Shown: positions 15,366 through 22,733 of the stretch, piece by piece | How positions within the stretch are numbered: the stretch's first letter is position 1 | Layout: every line of letters begins with the position of its first letter | Assembly (NCBI RefSeq): GCF_018619185.1 | Contig: NZ_JAAXYC010000065.1 | Span: 1 to 32,200, forward strand | From: Streptomyces sp. McG3 | GTDB taxonomy: Bacteria; Actinomycetota; Actinomycetes; Streptomycetales; Streptomycetaceae | Length of the DNA stretch: 32,200 bases | Direction: 5' to 3' | Made by a program: the position numbers and the translations under genes | Notes under the pieces: model-generated | Told to the model about the DNA's origin: nothing | What the model saw: the letters and a program-made list of their open reading frames with translations, nothing else | The model's database searches: none

Positions 15366-15854
15366 TCACAGCGCCTTGTGCATGATGTGAAGCCCCACAT
15401 AGCCCTCGATCGGATGCTTGAAGCCTTCCGGAAGGGTTCCGATCACGTCGAAGCCGATCGAGCGGTACAGCTTGACGGCGTGGGTGTTGGTCTCGACCAC
15501 CGCGTTGAACTGCATGGCCCGATAACCTTCGGCGCGAGCCCAGTCGACCGAGTACTCGCACAGCGCGCGCCCCACTCCCCGGCCGGAGTGAGCGGGGTCG
15601 ACCATGTACGTGGCGCTGGCTATGTGCGCTCCGTTGCCCATGTGGTTGCGGTTCATCTTCGCCGTGCCCAGCACGGTACCGGCATCGTCCACGGCGACGA
15701 CCACTCGGCTCGGCGCCGCGACGAACCACCATCCCTCGGCGTCGTCCTCACCGAGATCGAGTGGATAGGTGAGCGTCTCGCCCGCGGAGACGATCGCGTG
15801 GAAGAACGGCCAGATGGCAGGCCAGTCCTCGGAGGTTGCTTCCCTGATCAGCAT
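15366..15854 (-). CDS. GNAT family N-acetyltransferase
   Basis: About 162 residues. The acetyl-CoA-binding motif A is seen as SATYMVDPAHSGRGVGRAL (strand 4, then the R/Q-x-x-G-x-G/A loop). Strand 5 and the following helix are in AMQFNAVVETNTHAVKLYRS, ending in IGFDVIGTLPEGF. It transfers an acetyl group from acetyl-CoA to an amine; the substrate is unknown. The closest look is to the phosphinothricin N-acetyltransferase-like subgroup, but that is a family resemblance and not evidence of resistance. ATG 15854 gives the typical MLIREATSEDW start; a GTG at 15893 has a better ribosome site (GGAG, 8 nt) and is possible. Confidence 0.88.
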   Translation of the reverse strand: MLIREATSEDWPAIWPFFHAIVSAGETLTYPLDLGEDDAEGWWFVAAPSRVVVAVDDAGTVLGTAKMNRNHMGNGAHIASATYMVDPAHSGRGVGRALCEYSVDWARAEGYRAMQFNAVVETNTHAVKLYRSIGFDVIGTLPEGFKHPIEGYVGLHIMHKAL

Positions 15855-15893
15855 GCGGACAGCATGGCCCATCCGGACGATCGGCGCGAACAC

Positions 15894-17030
15894 CTATCCG
15901 GCTCCACGCCCACGCCACCCCAGCCTTGCGAGCAGCCCCTTTCCGCTCGGCACACCCGCCGCGGCGGGGTGTGACGCCCCGGCGCCGGCGGGTGGCGGAG
16001 CCGGCTCGGCCACGGGTGCCGCGAGCGCGGTCCCGGTCCCGGTACGGGTGCCGGCGCCGGTCCGGACGGCGGGCGCCGCTCGGGTCGCACCGTCGTCCCC
16101 GGGGCGCGGGGCCGGCCGGTCCTCGCGTGCCGCGTCCAGCTCCAGCGTCAGGTTGACCCGTCGCCAGAGGATTTCGTCGGGGTCATCGGCCAGCACCAGC
16201 TCCCCCATGGCCTCCCTCGCCGCCATGGAGCCAGGGCGTCCGAAGACCGGCTCCGGCCGGACCCGCACGAGATAGGCGCGTTCATAGGGGTCGTCCACCA
16301 CTTCCGCCAGTTGCATGGGGTCCAGTGCCGACGCCTGGACCGCCGTTCGCACCCAGGGGTCCCGCGTGCGGTTCAGCAGCCGGTCGATGCGCTGCGAGCG
16401 CCAGTTGCGCGGCCGCCAGTCGGCACCTGATTCGAGCATCGAGCGCATCCCCACCGGCGTCCTTCCGGCCAGCAGGTCGGGTTCCCGGGCCGCGAAGGCG
16501 GCAAGCTCGTCCGCGAGGTAGAGCCAGACCACCGCGCGATACCGGTTCAGATAGAACGTGACCGGCGAGACGCATCCTGCTCGGGCGAGCCGGGTGAACC
16601 GCGCCGGGGCGATGCCCAGCAGGGCCGCTCCTTCCGCTGTTCCGACGGTGCGGACCCGCTCCACCAGACCATCGGGAAAGCCCGGCTGTGCCCGCAGGCG
16701 CGCGATCTCCTCCTCGTGCACCCGTGGCCGCCCACCGCCCGGTGCGCCGACGACGGCGATCAGCCCCAGGTGCACCGCGAGCTCGAACTCCGCACGCCGG
16801 ATGCCCAGCTCCTGGGCCGCGCGCCCGGCCGCGACCGTCGCCGCCGGGGAGGCGGACGCGGTTCGCCCGCCCTCGCTCTCCGGCTCCGCCCTGACGTCCC
16901 CGGCGTGGGCATCGCCCCGTGCGCTCATGCCGTTGGCCCGTGTCCCCCGGGCCTTGGCCGGCGCGGCCTGCACCCGGGTGTCCGCGACCTGGATACCGGC
17001 GTGCGCCCGGAACACTTCCTTGACCGTCAT
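15894..17030 (-). CDS. DUF6397 family protein
   Basis: 378 residues, cytoplasmic. Residues about 60-220 contain two helix-turn-helix-like stretches (AAQELGIRRAEFELAVHLGL and AEGAALLGIAPARFTRLARA) that look like MerR- or excisionase-type DNA-binding folds. A Trp/Arg-rich middle follows (WRPRNWRSQRIDRLL). The C-terminal ~75 residues are Ala/Pro/Gly-rich. The features match the Streptomyces DUF6397 family, which has no known function. ATG 17030 has GGGGAGGA 5 nt upstream. DNA binding is inferred. Confidence 0.75.
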   Translation of the reverse strand: MTVKEVFRAHAGIQVADTRVQAAPAKARGTRANGMSARGDAHAGDVRAEPESEGGRTASASPAATVAAGRAAQELGIRRAEFELAVHLGLIAVVGAPGGGRPRVHEEEIARLRAQPGFPDGLVERVRTVGTAEGAALLGIAPARFTRLARAGCVSPVTFYLNRYRAVVWLYLADELAAFAAREPDLLAGRTPVGMRSMLESGADWRPRNWRSQRIDRLLNRTRDPWVRTAVQASALDPMQLAEVVDDPYERAYLVRVRPEPVFGRPGSMAAREAMGELVLADDPDEILWRRVNLTLELDAAREDRPAPRPGDDGATRAAPAVRTGAGTRTGTGTALAAPVAEPAPPPAGAGASHPAAAGVPSGKGLLARLGWRGRGAG

Positions 17031-17139
17031 GACTGTCCTCCCCCGTCGACACGATTACTCTCCGTGATTACGGTAGCCCGAGGGAGTCATCACCCGTCAC
17101 CCCTGTGGATAACTCTTCATCGGCGACGAGAAGTGCGGG
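17031..17139. promoter_or_regulatory. intergenic leader of DUF6397 gene with tandem GATTAC repeats
   Basis: CACGATTAC and CGTGATTAC (GATTAC cores at 17053-17058 and 17066-17071, 13 bp apart) form a direct repeat that could bind a regulator. A single perfect DnaA-type nonamer TGTGGATAA lies at 17104-17112. No clear -10 or -35 pair was found. Confidence 0.3.
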
Positions 17140-17553
17140 TCAGAAGGGTTCGATGTCTTCGGGTCCGCCCTGACGAACGGAGACTCCGAGGTGTTCGCCG
17201 ACCCGGTTGACGAGCAGGGTCATCTCGTAGGCGACCTGACCGACATCGGCTTCGGCCGCGGTGAGCACGCACAGGCAGCTGCCGTCGCCGGCGGCCGTCA
17301 CGAAGAGCAGCGCCTCGTCGAATTCGACCATGGTCTGACGCGCCCGGCCTGCCCGGAAGTGGCGCCCCGAGCCGCGCGCCAGGCTCTGCAGACCGGAGGA
17401 GACCGCCGCCAGGTGTTCCGCGTCCTCGCGGGCCAGCCCGGTGCTGGCCCCGGTGACCAGTCCGTCGTTCGACAGCACCAAGGCGTGCCGTATGAATTGC
17501 ACCCTGTTGGTGAGATCGTCAAGAAGCCAGTCAAGTCCCCGGTCAAGCGGCAT
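17140..17553 (-). CDS. roadblock/LC7-domain protein (CvnB-like)
   Basis: 137 residues, the single-domain length of conservon CvnB proteins. Pattern: MPLDRGLDWLLDDLTNRVQF, the core VLSNDGLVTGASTGLARED, then AEHLAAVSSGLQSLARGSGR and VGQVAYEMTLLVNRVGEHLG. In other conservons this partner stands between a nitrate-sensor-like kinase (CvnA) and a CvnC/CvnD pair and regulates the CvnD GTPase. ATG 17553 has GGGGAGGA 7 nt upstream. Here it is alone: a CvnD-like gene lies at 18151-18807 on the same strand, with a plus-strand gene between them. Confidence 0.88.
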   Translation of the reverse strand: MPLDRGLDWLLDDLTNRVQFIRHALVLSNDGLVTGASTGLAREDAEHLAAVSSGLQSLARGSGRHFRAGRARQTMVEFDEALLFVTAAGDGSCLCVLTAAEADVGQVAYEMTLLVNRVGEHLGVSVRQGGPEDIEPF

Positions 17554-17693
17554 GTGCTCGTCCTCCCCGTACCCTCGTTCCCCGTACCCCGCTACGCGCG
17601 TAAGCCTTGCGCAACGGCCCCCAAGGGGCAAGCGCCCCTCCCCTCCGGGGGCGCCGCTTCGCGCCATGCGGGGATCGGGCTCAGGATGGGCCC

Positions 17694-18122
17694 ATGGCAC
17701 ACCACATGACCGAAGAAGAATGGCGGGCCTTCCTCTCGAAGGGCACCCGCACGGCGAAGGTTTCGACGGTGCGGGCCGACGGCAGTCCGCACATCGCGCC
17801 TGTCTGGTTCCTTCTCGACGGCGACACGGTGGTCTTCAACACCGGCGAGGAGAGCGTGAAGGGACGCAACCTCGCACGCGACGGACGGGTCTCCCTCTGC
17901 GTCGACGACGACCGGCCTCCGTACGCGTTCGCGGTGGTACAGGGGCAAGCCGAACTGAGCACGGACCCCGGGGAACTGCTGCGGTGGGCGACGCTGATCG
18001 CCCACCGTTACGTGGAGGCCGACGCCGCCGAGGAGTTCGGCCGGCGCAACGGCGTACCCGGCGAGCTGGTCGTGCGGGTGCGGATCGACAAGGTGGTCGC
18101 GATGGCAGACATGGTCGGCTGA
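17694..18122 (+). CDS. PPOX class F420-dependent oxidoreductase
   Basis: 142 residues, the compact split-barrel flavin/F420-binding fold. Visible family features: TAKVSTVRADGSPHIAPVWF, then GDTVVFNTGEESVKGRNLAR, RVSLCVDDDRPPYAFAVVQG and a final RIDKVVAMADM. The fold binds F420 (or FMN) between two subunits; substrates are usually unknown. ATG 17694 has AGGA about 8 nt upstream. It runs against the roadblock and GTPase genes. Its last codons and stop are part of the stem of the terminator at 18114-18159. Confidence 0.85.
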   Translation: MAHHMTEEEWRAFLSKGTRTAKVSTVRADGSPHIAPVWFLLDGDTVVFNTGEESVKGRNLARDGRVSLCVDDDRPPYAFAVVQGQAELSTDPGELLRWATLIAHRYVEADAAEEFGRRNGVPGELVVRVRIDKVVAMADMVG

Positions 18123-18159
18123 CGGACGGGCCGCGGTGCCGGGCGGTCCGTCAGCCGAC
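18114..18159. terminator. bidirectional hairpin that includes both stop codons
   Basis: Perfect 14-bp arms (18114-18127 and 18146-18159; GTCGGCTGACGGAC on the left) with an 18-nt loop. The left arm holds the plus-strand stop (18120-18122) and the right arm holds the minus-strand stop (18151-18153). Both proteins therefore end in the same Val-Gly. Confidence 0.82.
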
Positions 18160-18807
18160 GGAGGCGAGGAGCCGGGCGGTGTGCATGCGCCCGGCGTACT
18201 CGACCGTACGGATCAGGACTTCTTTCCCCGATGCCCGGTCGCGGGCGTCGCACAGCACGACCGGAGTGCCCCGGTCGAGGTCGAGCGCCCGAGCGACGTC
18301 GTGCTCCGTGTGGTCAGGAGCGTCGGGGAACCGGTTGACGGCGACGACGAACGGAATCCGCCCGCGCTCGAAGTAGTCGACGGCGGCGAAACAGTCCCCG
18401 AGACGGCGGGTGTCCGCGAGCACGATCGCCGCGAGGGCGCCCTCGCACAGCTCGTCCCAGAGGAACCGGAAGCGGTCCTGTCCCGGCGTGCCGAACAGAT
18501 GGAGCGTCAGGCCGGAGTGGACGGTGATACGGCCGAAATCCATCGCTACGGTCGTGGTGGCCTTCCGCTCAACCCCGGCGGTGGCGTCCTGCGTCTGCCC
18601 GCTCTCGCTCAGCGCCTCCTCCGAGCAGAGCGGGCGGATCTCGCTGACCGAGCCGACCAGGGTCGTCTTCCCGGCCCCGAAGCCGCCCGCGACCACGATC
18701 TTCAAGGTGAGCGCGATGTCCTCTCCGATCATGCTCCTGCCTACGCTCTCGGGGGTGCGGTGGGCGGTGCGGGGGATCTCGTCTCCATCGATGTACTCGG
18801 AGGGCAT
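18151..18807 (-). CDS. CvnD-like GTP/ATP-binding protein
   Basis: 218 residues. P-loop GGFGAGKTT (41-49), switch-I-like region with AMDFGRIT (88-95), switch II FGTPGQDRF (105-113), and VNRF (157-160) in place of the usual NKxD. This set is typical of the conservon CvnD (MglA/Ras-like) GTPases. An N-terminal extension of about 25 residues precedes the core; an ATG at residue 27 is an alternative start. ATG 18807 has a weak AGGG site. No CvnA or CvnC genes are adjacent, and the CvnB-like roadblock gene is about 600 nt away across an opposing gene. Membrane association through roadblock proteins is inferred. Confidence 0.85.
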   Translation of the reverse strand: MPSEYIDGDEIPRTAHRTPESVGRSMIGEDIALTLKIVVAGGFGAGKTTLVGSVSEIRPLCSEEALSESGQTQDATAGVERKATTTVAMDFGRITVHSGLTLHLFGTPGQDRFRFLWDELCEGALAAIVLADTRRLGDCFAAVDYFERGRIPFVVAVNRFPDAPDHTEHDVARALDLDRGTPVVLCDARDRASGKEVLIRTVEYAGRMHTARLLASVG

Positions 18808-19086
18808 GCGTCCCTACTCTCCTCATGAATCGCCAAGGGCCGACAGCATGGCAACCGGTCGAGTTCGTTCGAGCGGGTTGATCCTTCTTGACCGATGCGG
18901 CTCCGCCACGCTCACTCCTTGCCGTATCCCGACCTCATTGCGCCTCTTTTGGTCGGGCCGGACGCCCCTCGGGGACCCCTGCCCCCTCCGGCACGGCCCC
19001 TACACTGGTTGTTTTCGGCTGCCCGGAGCGGGCGGCGGTGCCGGGCCCGTCCGTGTGGACGGGCCCGGGGACGAGGAGATACGAGC
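18808..19086. promoter_or_regulatory. divergent gap between the GTPase gene and arsR-mgtA
   Basis: 279 bp with no gene. On the ArsR side a -10-like TACACT (19001-19006) would put the transcription start near 19013, giving a leader of about 74 nt with a strong hairpin just before the start codon. No -35 box stands out. Confidence 0.35.
19041..19068 (+). promoter_or_regulatory. leader hairpin upstream of arsR-mgtA
   Basis: Perfect 12-bp stem (CCGGGCCCGTCC, 19041-19052, with 19057-19068) and a GTGT loop. It ends a few nt before the GGAG ribosome site of the ArsR gene, so it could influence translation or act as an attenuator or operator. Confidence 0.5.
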
Positions 19087-19461
19087 GTGTCGACAGGTTC
19101 CGGCGGCGGTTTCCAGGATCCGCCCGCCGAGGTGCTGGCGGAGGCCGCGGCGGCGTTCGGGCTCCTGGCGACACCGGCACGGCTGCACATCGTGTGGGCG
19201 CTGGCCCAGGGCGAGAGCGATGTGACGGGGCTCGCCGAGCGCGTGGGCGGGACGCTCCCCTCGGTCAGCCAGCACCTGACGAAGCTGAAGCTGGCCGGTC
19301 TCGTCCGATCGCGCCGTGAAGGCCGTCGGCAGGTCTATCTGGTCGACGATCCCGATGTGGTGACGGTCGTCCGGCTCATGGTCGGACAGTTGGCCGAGCG
19401 TGCCGCTCACTCCGGACACTCCGCCCGGAAGCCGGTCCGCCTGCGTGAGCTCGGTGCCTGA
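19087..19461 (+). CDS. ArsR/SmtB family transcriptional regulator
   Basis: 124 residues, winged helix-turn-helix: LAEAAAAFGLLATPARLHIV, recognition region LAERVGGTLPSVSQHLTKLK, wing GLVRSRREGRRQVYLVDD. There are no Cys residues, so the classical arsenic/cadmium thiol site is absent. A C-terminal HSGHS and a DPD in the last helix could bind a metal such as Ni, Co or Mg. In this family metal binding usually releases the operator. GTG 19087 has GGAG about 9 nt upstream. The gene overlaps the following ATPase gene, pointing to a shared transcript and metal-responsive control of that pump. Confidence 0.88.
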   Translation: MSTGSGGGFQDPPAEVLAEAAAAFGLLATPARLHIVWALAQGESDVTGLAERVGGTLPSVSQHLTKLKLAGLVRSRREGRRQVYLVDDPDVVTVVRLMVGQLAERAAHSGHSARKPVRLRELGA

Positions 19462-22264
19462 GAGCGGTTCGGCCGCGGGCCCCGGACGACACATCAACGC
19501 CGGTGCACCGCCGGCCACCGTGACGCCGTTTCCCGGCACCGGCACCGGCACGTCCGCCACTGCTGCGCCCGCTGGAGACCGTACGAGCACCGCTTCGGCC
19601 TCCGGCACCGGGCCCACTGCCCTGCAGACACTGCGCGCCCTCGACAGCGGGCCGCGCGGACTGCTGGAGACGGAGGCGGAGATCCGGCTCGGCCGGACGG
19701 GCGAGAACGTTCTGCCGGCCCGGCGGCCCGTGCCCTGGCCCCGCCGCTTCGCACGCAGTCTCCGGGACCCCTTCACCTCCGTACTGCTCTGTCTCGGCCT
19801 GGTGTCGGCGCTGGTCTCCGCGTGGGGCACCGCGTGCGTCATCCTTGCCCTCGTCGGAGTGAGCTGCCTGCTGCGGTCGGCCGAGGAACACCGGGCCGAC
19901 CGGTCGACCGCGGCGCTGCGCGAACTGGTCGCGACCACCGCCACGGTGGTGCGCCGCGTCTCGGACGACGCAGCTCCCCGGGAACGGGAGGTGCCGGTCG
20001 CCGACCTGGTGCCGGGGGACGTGATCCGGCTGCGGCCGGGAGACCTCGTGCCCGCCGATGTGCGGCTGCTGCGCGGCGACGGCCTCACCGTGCATCAGTC
20101 GGCCCTGACCGGGGAGTCGGCGCCCGTGGCCAAGCAGGCCCTCGACGTCCCCGACCCCGTGCTGTCCGGAGCCGGACCGTTCGCCCAGCCGCAGTGGTGC
20201 TTCCAGGGCAGCAGTGTCACCTCCGGAAGTGGCACGGCGGTCATCGTGGCCACCGGTGGGGAGACCCGGTTCGCCGCCGCCCATGACGGCCGGGCCGGGC
20301 ATCGGGGTGCGAGCGCCTTCGACCGGTCGGTCCAGGGGATCTCCTGGACGCTCATCCGTTTCATGCTCCTGACCCCGCCCCTGGTGCTGATGGCCAACGC
20401 GGCGCTGCGCGGCCGGGGCCTGGAGACGCTGCCCTTCGCCGTGGCCGTCGCCGTGGGACTCACCCCGGAGATGCTGCCGGTCATCGTCACGACGACACTC
20501 GCTCGGGGAGCCGCCCGACTGGCGCGTACGAGCGGTGTGATCGTCAAACGGCTCCCCGCGCTGCACGATCTGGGGGCGGTCGATGTGCTGTGCCTGGACA
20601 AGACCGGCACCCTGACCGAGGACCGGCCCGTCGTCGCGGGGGTCACCGACGGTACGGACCGGTCCGACCCCGACGTACTGCGGTGGGCGGCCGTCAGCGC
20701 GCTGTGGACGCTCCAGCTGGCGGACCTGCCCGCGGCCGACGCGCTCGACGAAGCGGTGCTGGACGCCGCGGAGGAGTGCCCTCCGCCGACGTCCGGGGAG
20801 GTGGATCCGGAGGCGTACGAGGGTGTCGCCGTCCTGCCCTTCGATCCGGTGCGCCGCGTCGCGACCGCCGTGGTCCGGCGGCCCGACCGGCTCGGCGTCC
20901 ACACCCTGGTCACCAAGGGCGCCGTCGAGGCCGTGCTCGACCGGTGTGCCGTGGACCGGGAGGAGCGCGACCGGCTGCTCGCCCTGGCTGACCGGAAAGC
21001 GGAGACGGGACTGCGCCTGGTTGCCGTGGCCCGTGCCGACCGGGCGGCCCGGGCGGGTGCGTACACCCCTGCGGACGAGCGGGGGCTGACCTTCCTGGGC
21101 CTGGTGGCGCTGCGGGACGTCCCGGCCCCGAGCGCCGCCGAAGCGCTGGGGGTGCTCGCGCGGCGAGGTGTGAGTGTCAAGGTGCTCACCGGGGACCATC
21201 CGGGCACGGCCGCCCGGGTGTGCACGGAGCTCGGTCTGCGCCCGGAGGGATCCGCCGGCCGCGACGACGTGGTGACGGCCGAGCTGGTGGACACCCTGTC
21301 GGACGCGGAACTGGTCCGGGTGGCGGACCGGGCCACGGTGTTCGCGCGCTGTACCCCCGAGCACAAGGCCCGTATCGTCTCGGCCCTGCGCGCCGGCGGT
21401 CACACGACAGGCTTCCTCGGCGACGGCGTCAACGACCTGCCCGCCCTGCACGCCGCCGACGTCGGCATCTGCCCCCGCAATGCCGTGGACGTCGCCCGGG
21501 AGGCGGCGGACGTCGTCCTGGCGGAGAAGGACCTCACCGCGATCGACCGCGCGGTGCTGGCGGGCCGGCGCAGCAGTGGGAACATCGCCACCTATCTGCG
21601 GATCACCCTCTCGTCGAACCTCGGCAATGTCATCGCCATGTTGACGGCCGGGCTGATGCTGCCTTTCCTTCCGATGCTCCCCGCGCAGGTGCTGGTACAG
21701 AATCTCTGCTTCGACGCGGCGCAGCTGGCGTTCGCGTTCGACCGCCCGGCGGCGTCGGTCCTCCGCCGCCCCACCGTGCTGCGTCCACGCGACTTCCTGC
21801 GCTTCATCACGGGTTTCGGCCTGCTCAACGCGGCAGCCGACCTCGCCACCTTCGGGGTGCTCGCGCTCGCCCTCCACAACGCGTCCGGGGACGGCGGGGA
21901 GGCGGCGTTCCACGCCGGCTGGTTCACGGAGAACCTGCTCACCCAGGCCCTCGTCATGGTCCTTCTGCGGACCGGCCGAACGGCCGTCGAACGCAGGGCG
22001 GGCGGGCCTCTGCGCATCGCCGCCGCAGGTCTCGCCGCGGTCGGCGTCGTCCTCCCGCTCACCCCGCTCGGGCCGTTGCTGGGCATGAGCGCCCTGCCGC
22101 CCCTCTACTACCTGTTGCTGGGCTCGGTTCTGGGGCTGTACGCGGTCGGGCTGACGGCGGCCCGTCGCCGCTACGAGCGCCGCCACCAGCCCGAGGCCGA
22201 CCGTGCTGGGGAGGGGGAAGCCGAGTACGTACGGGATGGGAAGGGAGAGCCCGTCGGACCTTGA
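19454..22264 (+). CDS. mgtA: magnesium-translocating-type P-type ATPase (P3B, MgtA-like)
   Basis: 936 residues. An Ala/Pro/Gly-rich N-terminal extension (about 1-45) precedes a cation-ATPase N-domain (TLRALDSGPRGLLETEAEIR). Actuator motif LTGESAPV near 220; phosphorylation site CLDKTGTL with Asp near 382; hinge GDGVNDLPAL near 656. The membrane segment GLTPEMLPVIVTTTLARGA and the C-terminal LPMLPAQVLVQNLCFD are typical of MgtA/MgtB. Ten membrane segments are expected. It should import Mg2+ (or a related divalent ion) at the cost of ATP. GTG 19454 overlaps the ArsR stop by 8 nt; GTG 19445 is equally possible, neither with a clear ribosome site, so translation is probably coupled. Confidence 0.9.
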   Translation: MPESGSAAGPGRHINAGAPPATVTPFPGTGTGTSATAAPAGDRTSTASASGTGPTALQTLRALDSGPRGLLETEAEIRLGRTGENVLPARRPVPWPRRFARSLRDPFTSVLLCLGLVSALVSAWGTACVILALVGVSCLLRSAEEHRADRSTAALRELVATTATVVRRVSDDAAPREREVPVADLVPGDVIRLRPGDLVPADVRLLRGDGLTVHQSALTGESAPVAKQALDVPDPVLSGAGPFAQPQWCFQGSSVTSGSGTAVIVATGGETRFAAAHDGRAGHRGASAFDRSVQGISWTLIRFMLLTPPLVLMANAALRGRGLETLPFAVAVAVGLTPEMLPVIVTTTLARGAARLARTSGVIVKRLPALHDLGAVDVLCLDKTGTLTEDRPVVAGVTDGTDRSDPDVLRWAAVSALWTLQLADLPAADALDEAVLDAAEECPPPTSGEVDPEAYEGVAVLPFDPVRRVATAVVRRPDRLGVHTLVTKGAVEAVLDRCAVDREERDRLLALADRKAETGLRLVAVARADRAARAGAYTPADERGLTFLGLVALRDVPAPSAAEALGVLARRGVSVKVLTGDHPGTAARVCTELGLRPEGSAGRDDVVTAELVDTLSDAELVRVADRATVFARCTPEHKARIVSALRAGGHTTGFLGDGVNDLPALHAADVGICPRNAVDVAREAADVVLAEKDLTAIDRAVLAGRRSSGNIATYLRITLSSNLGNVIAMLTAGLMLPFLPMLPAQVLVQNLCFDAAQLAFAFDRPAASVLRRPTVLRPRDFLRFITGFGLLNAAADLATFGVLALALHNASGDGGEAAFHAGWFTENLLTQALVMVLLRTGRTAVERRAGGPLRIAAAGLAAVGVVLPLTPLGPLLGMSALPPLYYLLLGSVLGLYAVGLTAARRRYERRHQPEADRAGEGEAEYVRDGKGEPVGP

Positions 22265-22297
22265 GGGGCGCCTGTTCCGGCTTGAACCAATAGTTGT

Positions 22298-22321
22298 ACA
22301 GTTGCGCAATGCGGCAACTGT
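22298..22321. promoter_or_regulatory. operator-like inverted repeat upstream of tatA
   Basis: Perfect 8-bp arms ACAGTTGC (22298-22305) and GCAACTGT (22314-22321) around 8 nt. A second palindrome TTGCGCAA (22302-22309) overlaps it, and GTTG/CAAC units recur from 22293 to 22333. It is less GC-rich than its surroundings, and the dyad ends 33 nt before the tatA start. The binding regulator is unknown. Confidence 0.5.
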
Positions 22322-22354
22322 TGCCGCGACAACGGAGAGAGGGACGGGACCAGA

Positions 22355-22519
22355 ATGTTGCGCAACGGACTGGAACCCTGGCACCTGCTGATCCTGGCGG
22401 TCATCGTGGTCGTCGTCTTCGGCTCGAAGAAACTGCCGGACACCGCCCGCGCGCTGGGGAAGTCCATGCGCATCCTCAAGAGCGAGGCCAAGGCGATGAA
22501 GGACGAGAACGCCCACTGA
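22355..22519 (+). CDS. tatA: Sec-independent translocase protein TatA
   Basis: 54 residues: a short N-terminus with Glu-Pro (LEPWHLL), one membrane helix (LLILAVIVVVVFG), the hallmark hinge FGSKKLPD and an amphipathic helix (TARALGKSMRILKSEAKAMK). TatA oligomers form the pore of the twin-arginine export system for folded proteins. It is shorter than typical TatA (about 80-90), lacking the long acidic tail, and is not beside tatC, so it is probably a second copy. It starts 90 nt after mgtA, but its own operator-like dyad suggests separate control. The ribosome site is only GAGGGA-like. Confidence 0.9.
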   Translation: MLRNGLEPWHLLILAVIVVVVFGSKKLPDTARALGKSMRILKSEAKAMKDENAH

Positions 22520-22528
22520 CCGCGTTAC

Positions 22529-22555
22529 GGAGGCAGGGCGGCAGCCCGCCCCTCC
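22529..22555 (+). terminator. terminator after tatA
   Basis: GGGCGG (22536-22541), CAGC, CCGCCC (22546-22551), extended by GGAGG (22529-22533) against CTCC with a small bulge. Placed 10 nt after the tatA stop. Confidence 0.55.
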
Positions 22556-22588
22556 CCACGGCTGCTCACTTCAGGGCTTGCGCGATCC

Positions 22589-22616
22589 GGGAACCCGGGA
22601 TGCCGCGCCGAGCGTT
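22589..22616 (+). promoter_or_regulatory. sigma-R-like promoter motif facing terD
   Basis: GGGAAC (22589-22594), 19 nt, then GTT (22614-22616). The -35-like hexamer lies in a small palindrome CCGGGAACCCGG (22587-22598). The leader to terD would be about 108 nt. Confidence 0.35.
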
Positions 22617-22692
22617 TGTACTGGTAGCGGCCGCAGGGGAGACAGCAGAACAGCACCGATCACCGGACCGCACGCGGTGAAGCCGCGGGGCC

Positions 22693-22712
22693 CGGTCCGC
22701 ACGTGCGGACCG
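22693..22712. promoter_or_regulatory. perfect 20-bp palindrome just upstream of terD
   Basis: CGGTCCGCACGTGCGGACCG is fully self-complementary and ends about 10 nt before the GGAGGAAA ribosome site of terD. It could be an operator or a leader hairpin that affects translation. Confidence 0.5.
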
Positions 22713-22733
22713 ACGGAACACTGGAGGAAATTC

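Noticed and set aside
15366..15854. GNAT gene as an antibiotic or herbicide resistance determinant
   Set aside because: Only a general family match is visible; no substrate evidence.
17104..17112. DnaA box as a replication origin
   Set aside because: A single nonamer, with no cluster, no AT-rich region and no dnaA or dnaN nearby.
19376..22516. 1046-codon minus-strand frame antisense to mgtA
   Set aside because: An antisense open frame caused by GC bias; the plus-strand frame has all P-type ATPase motifs.
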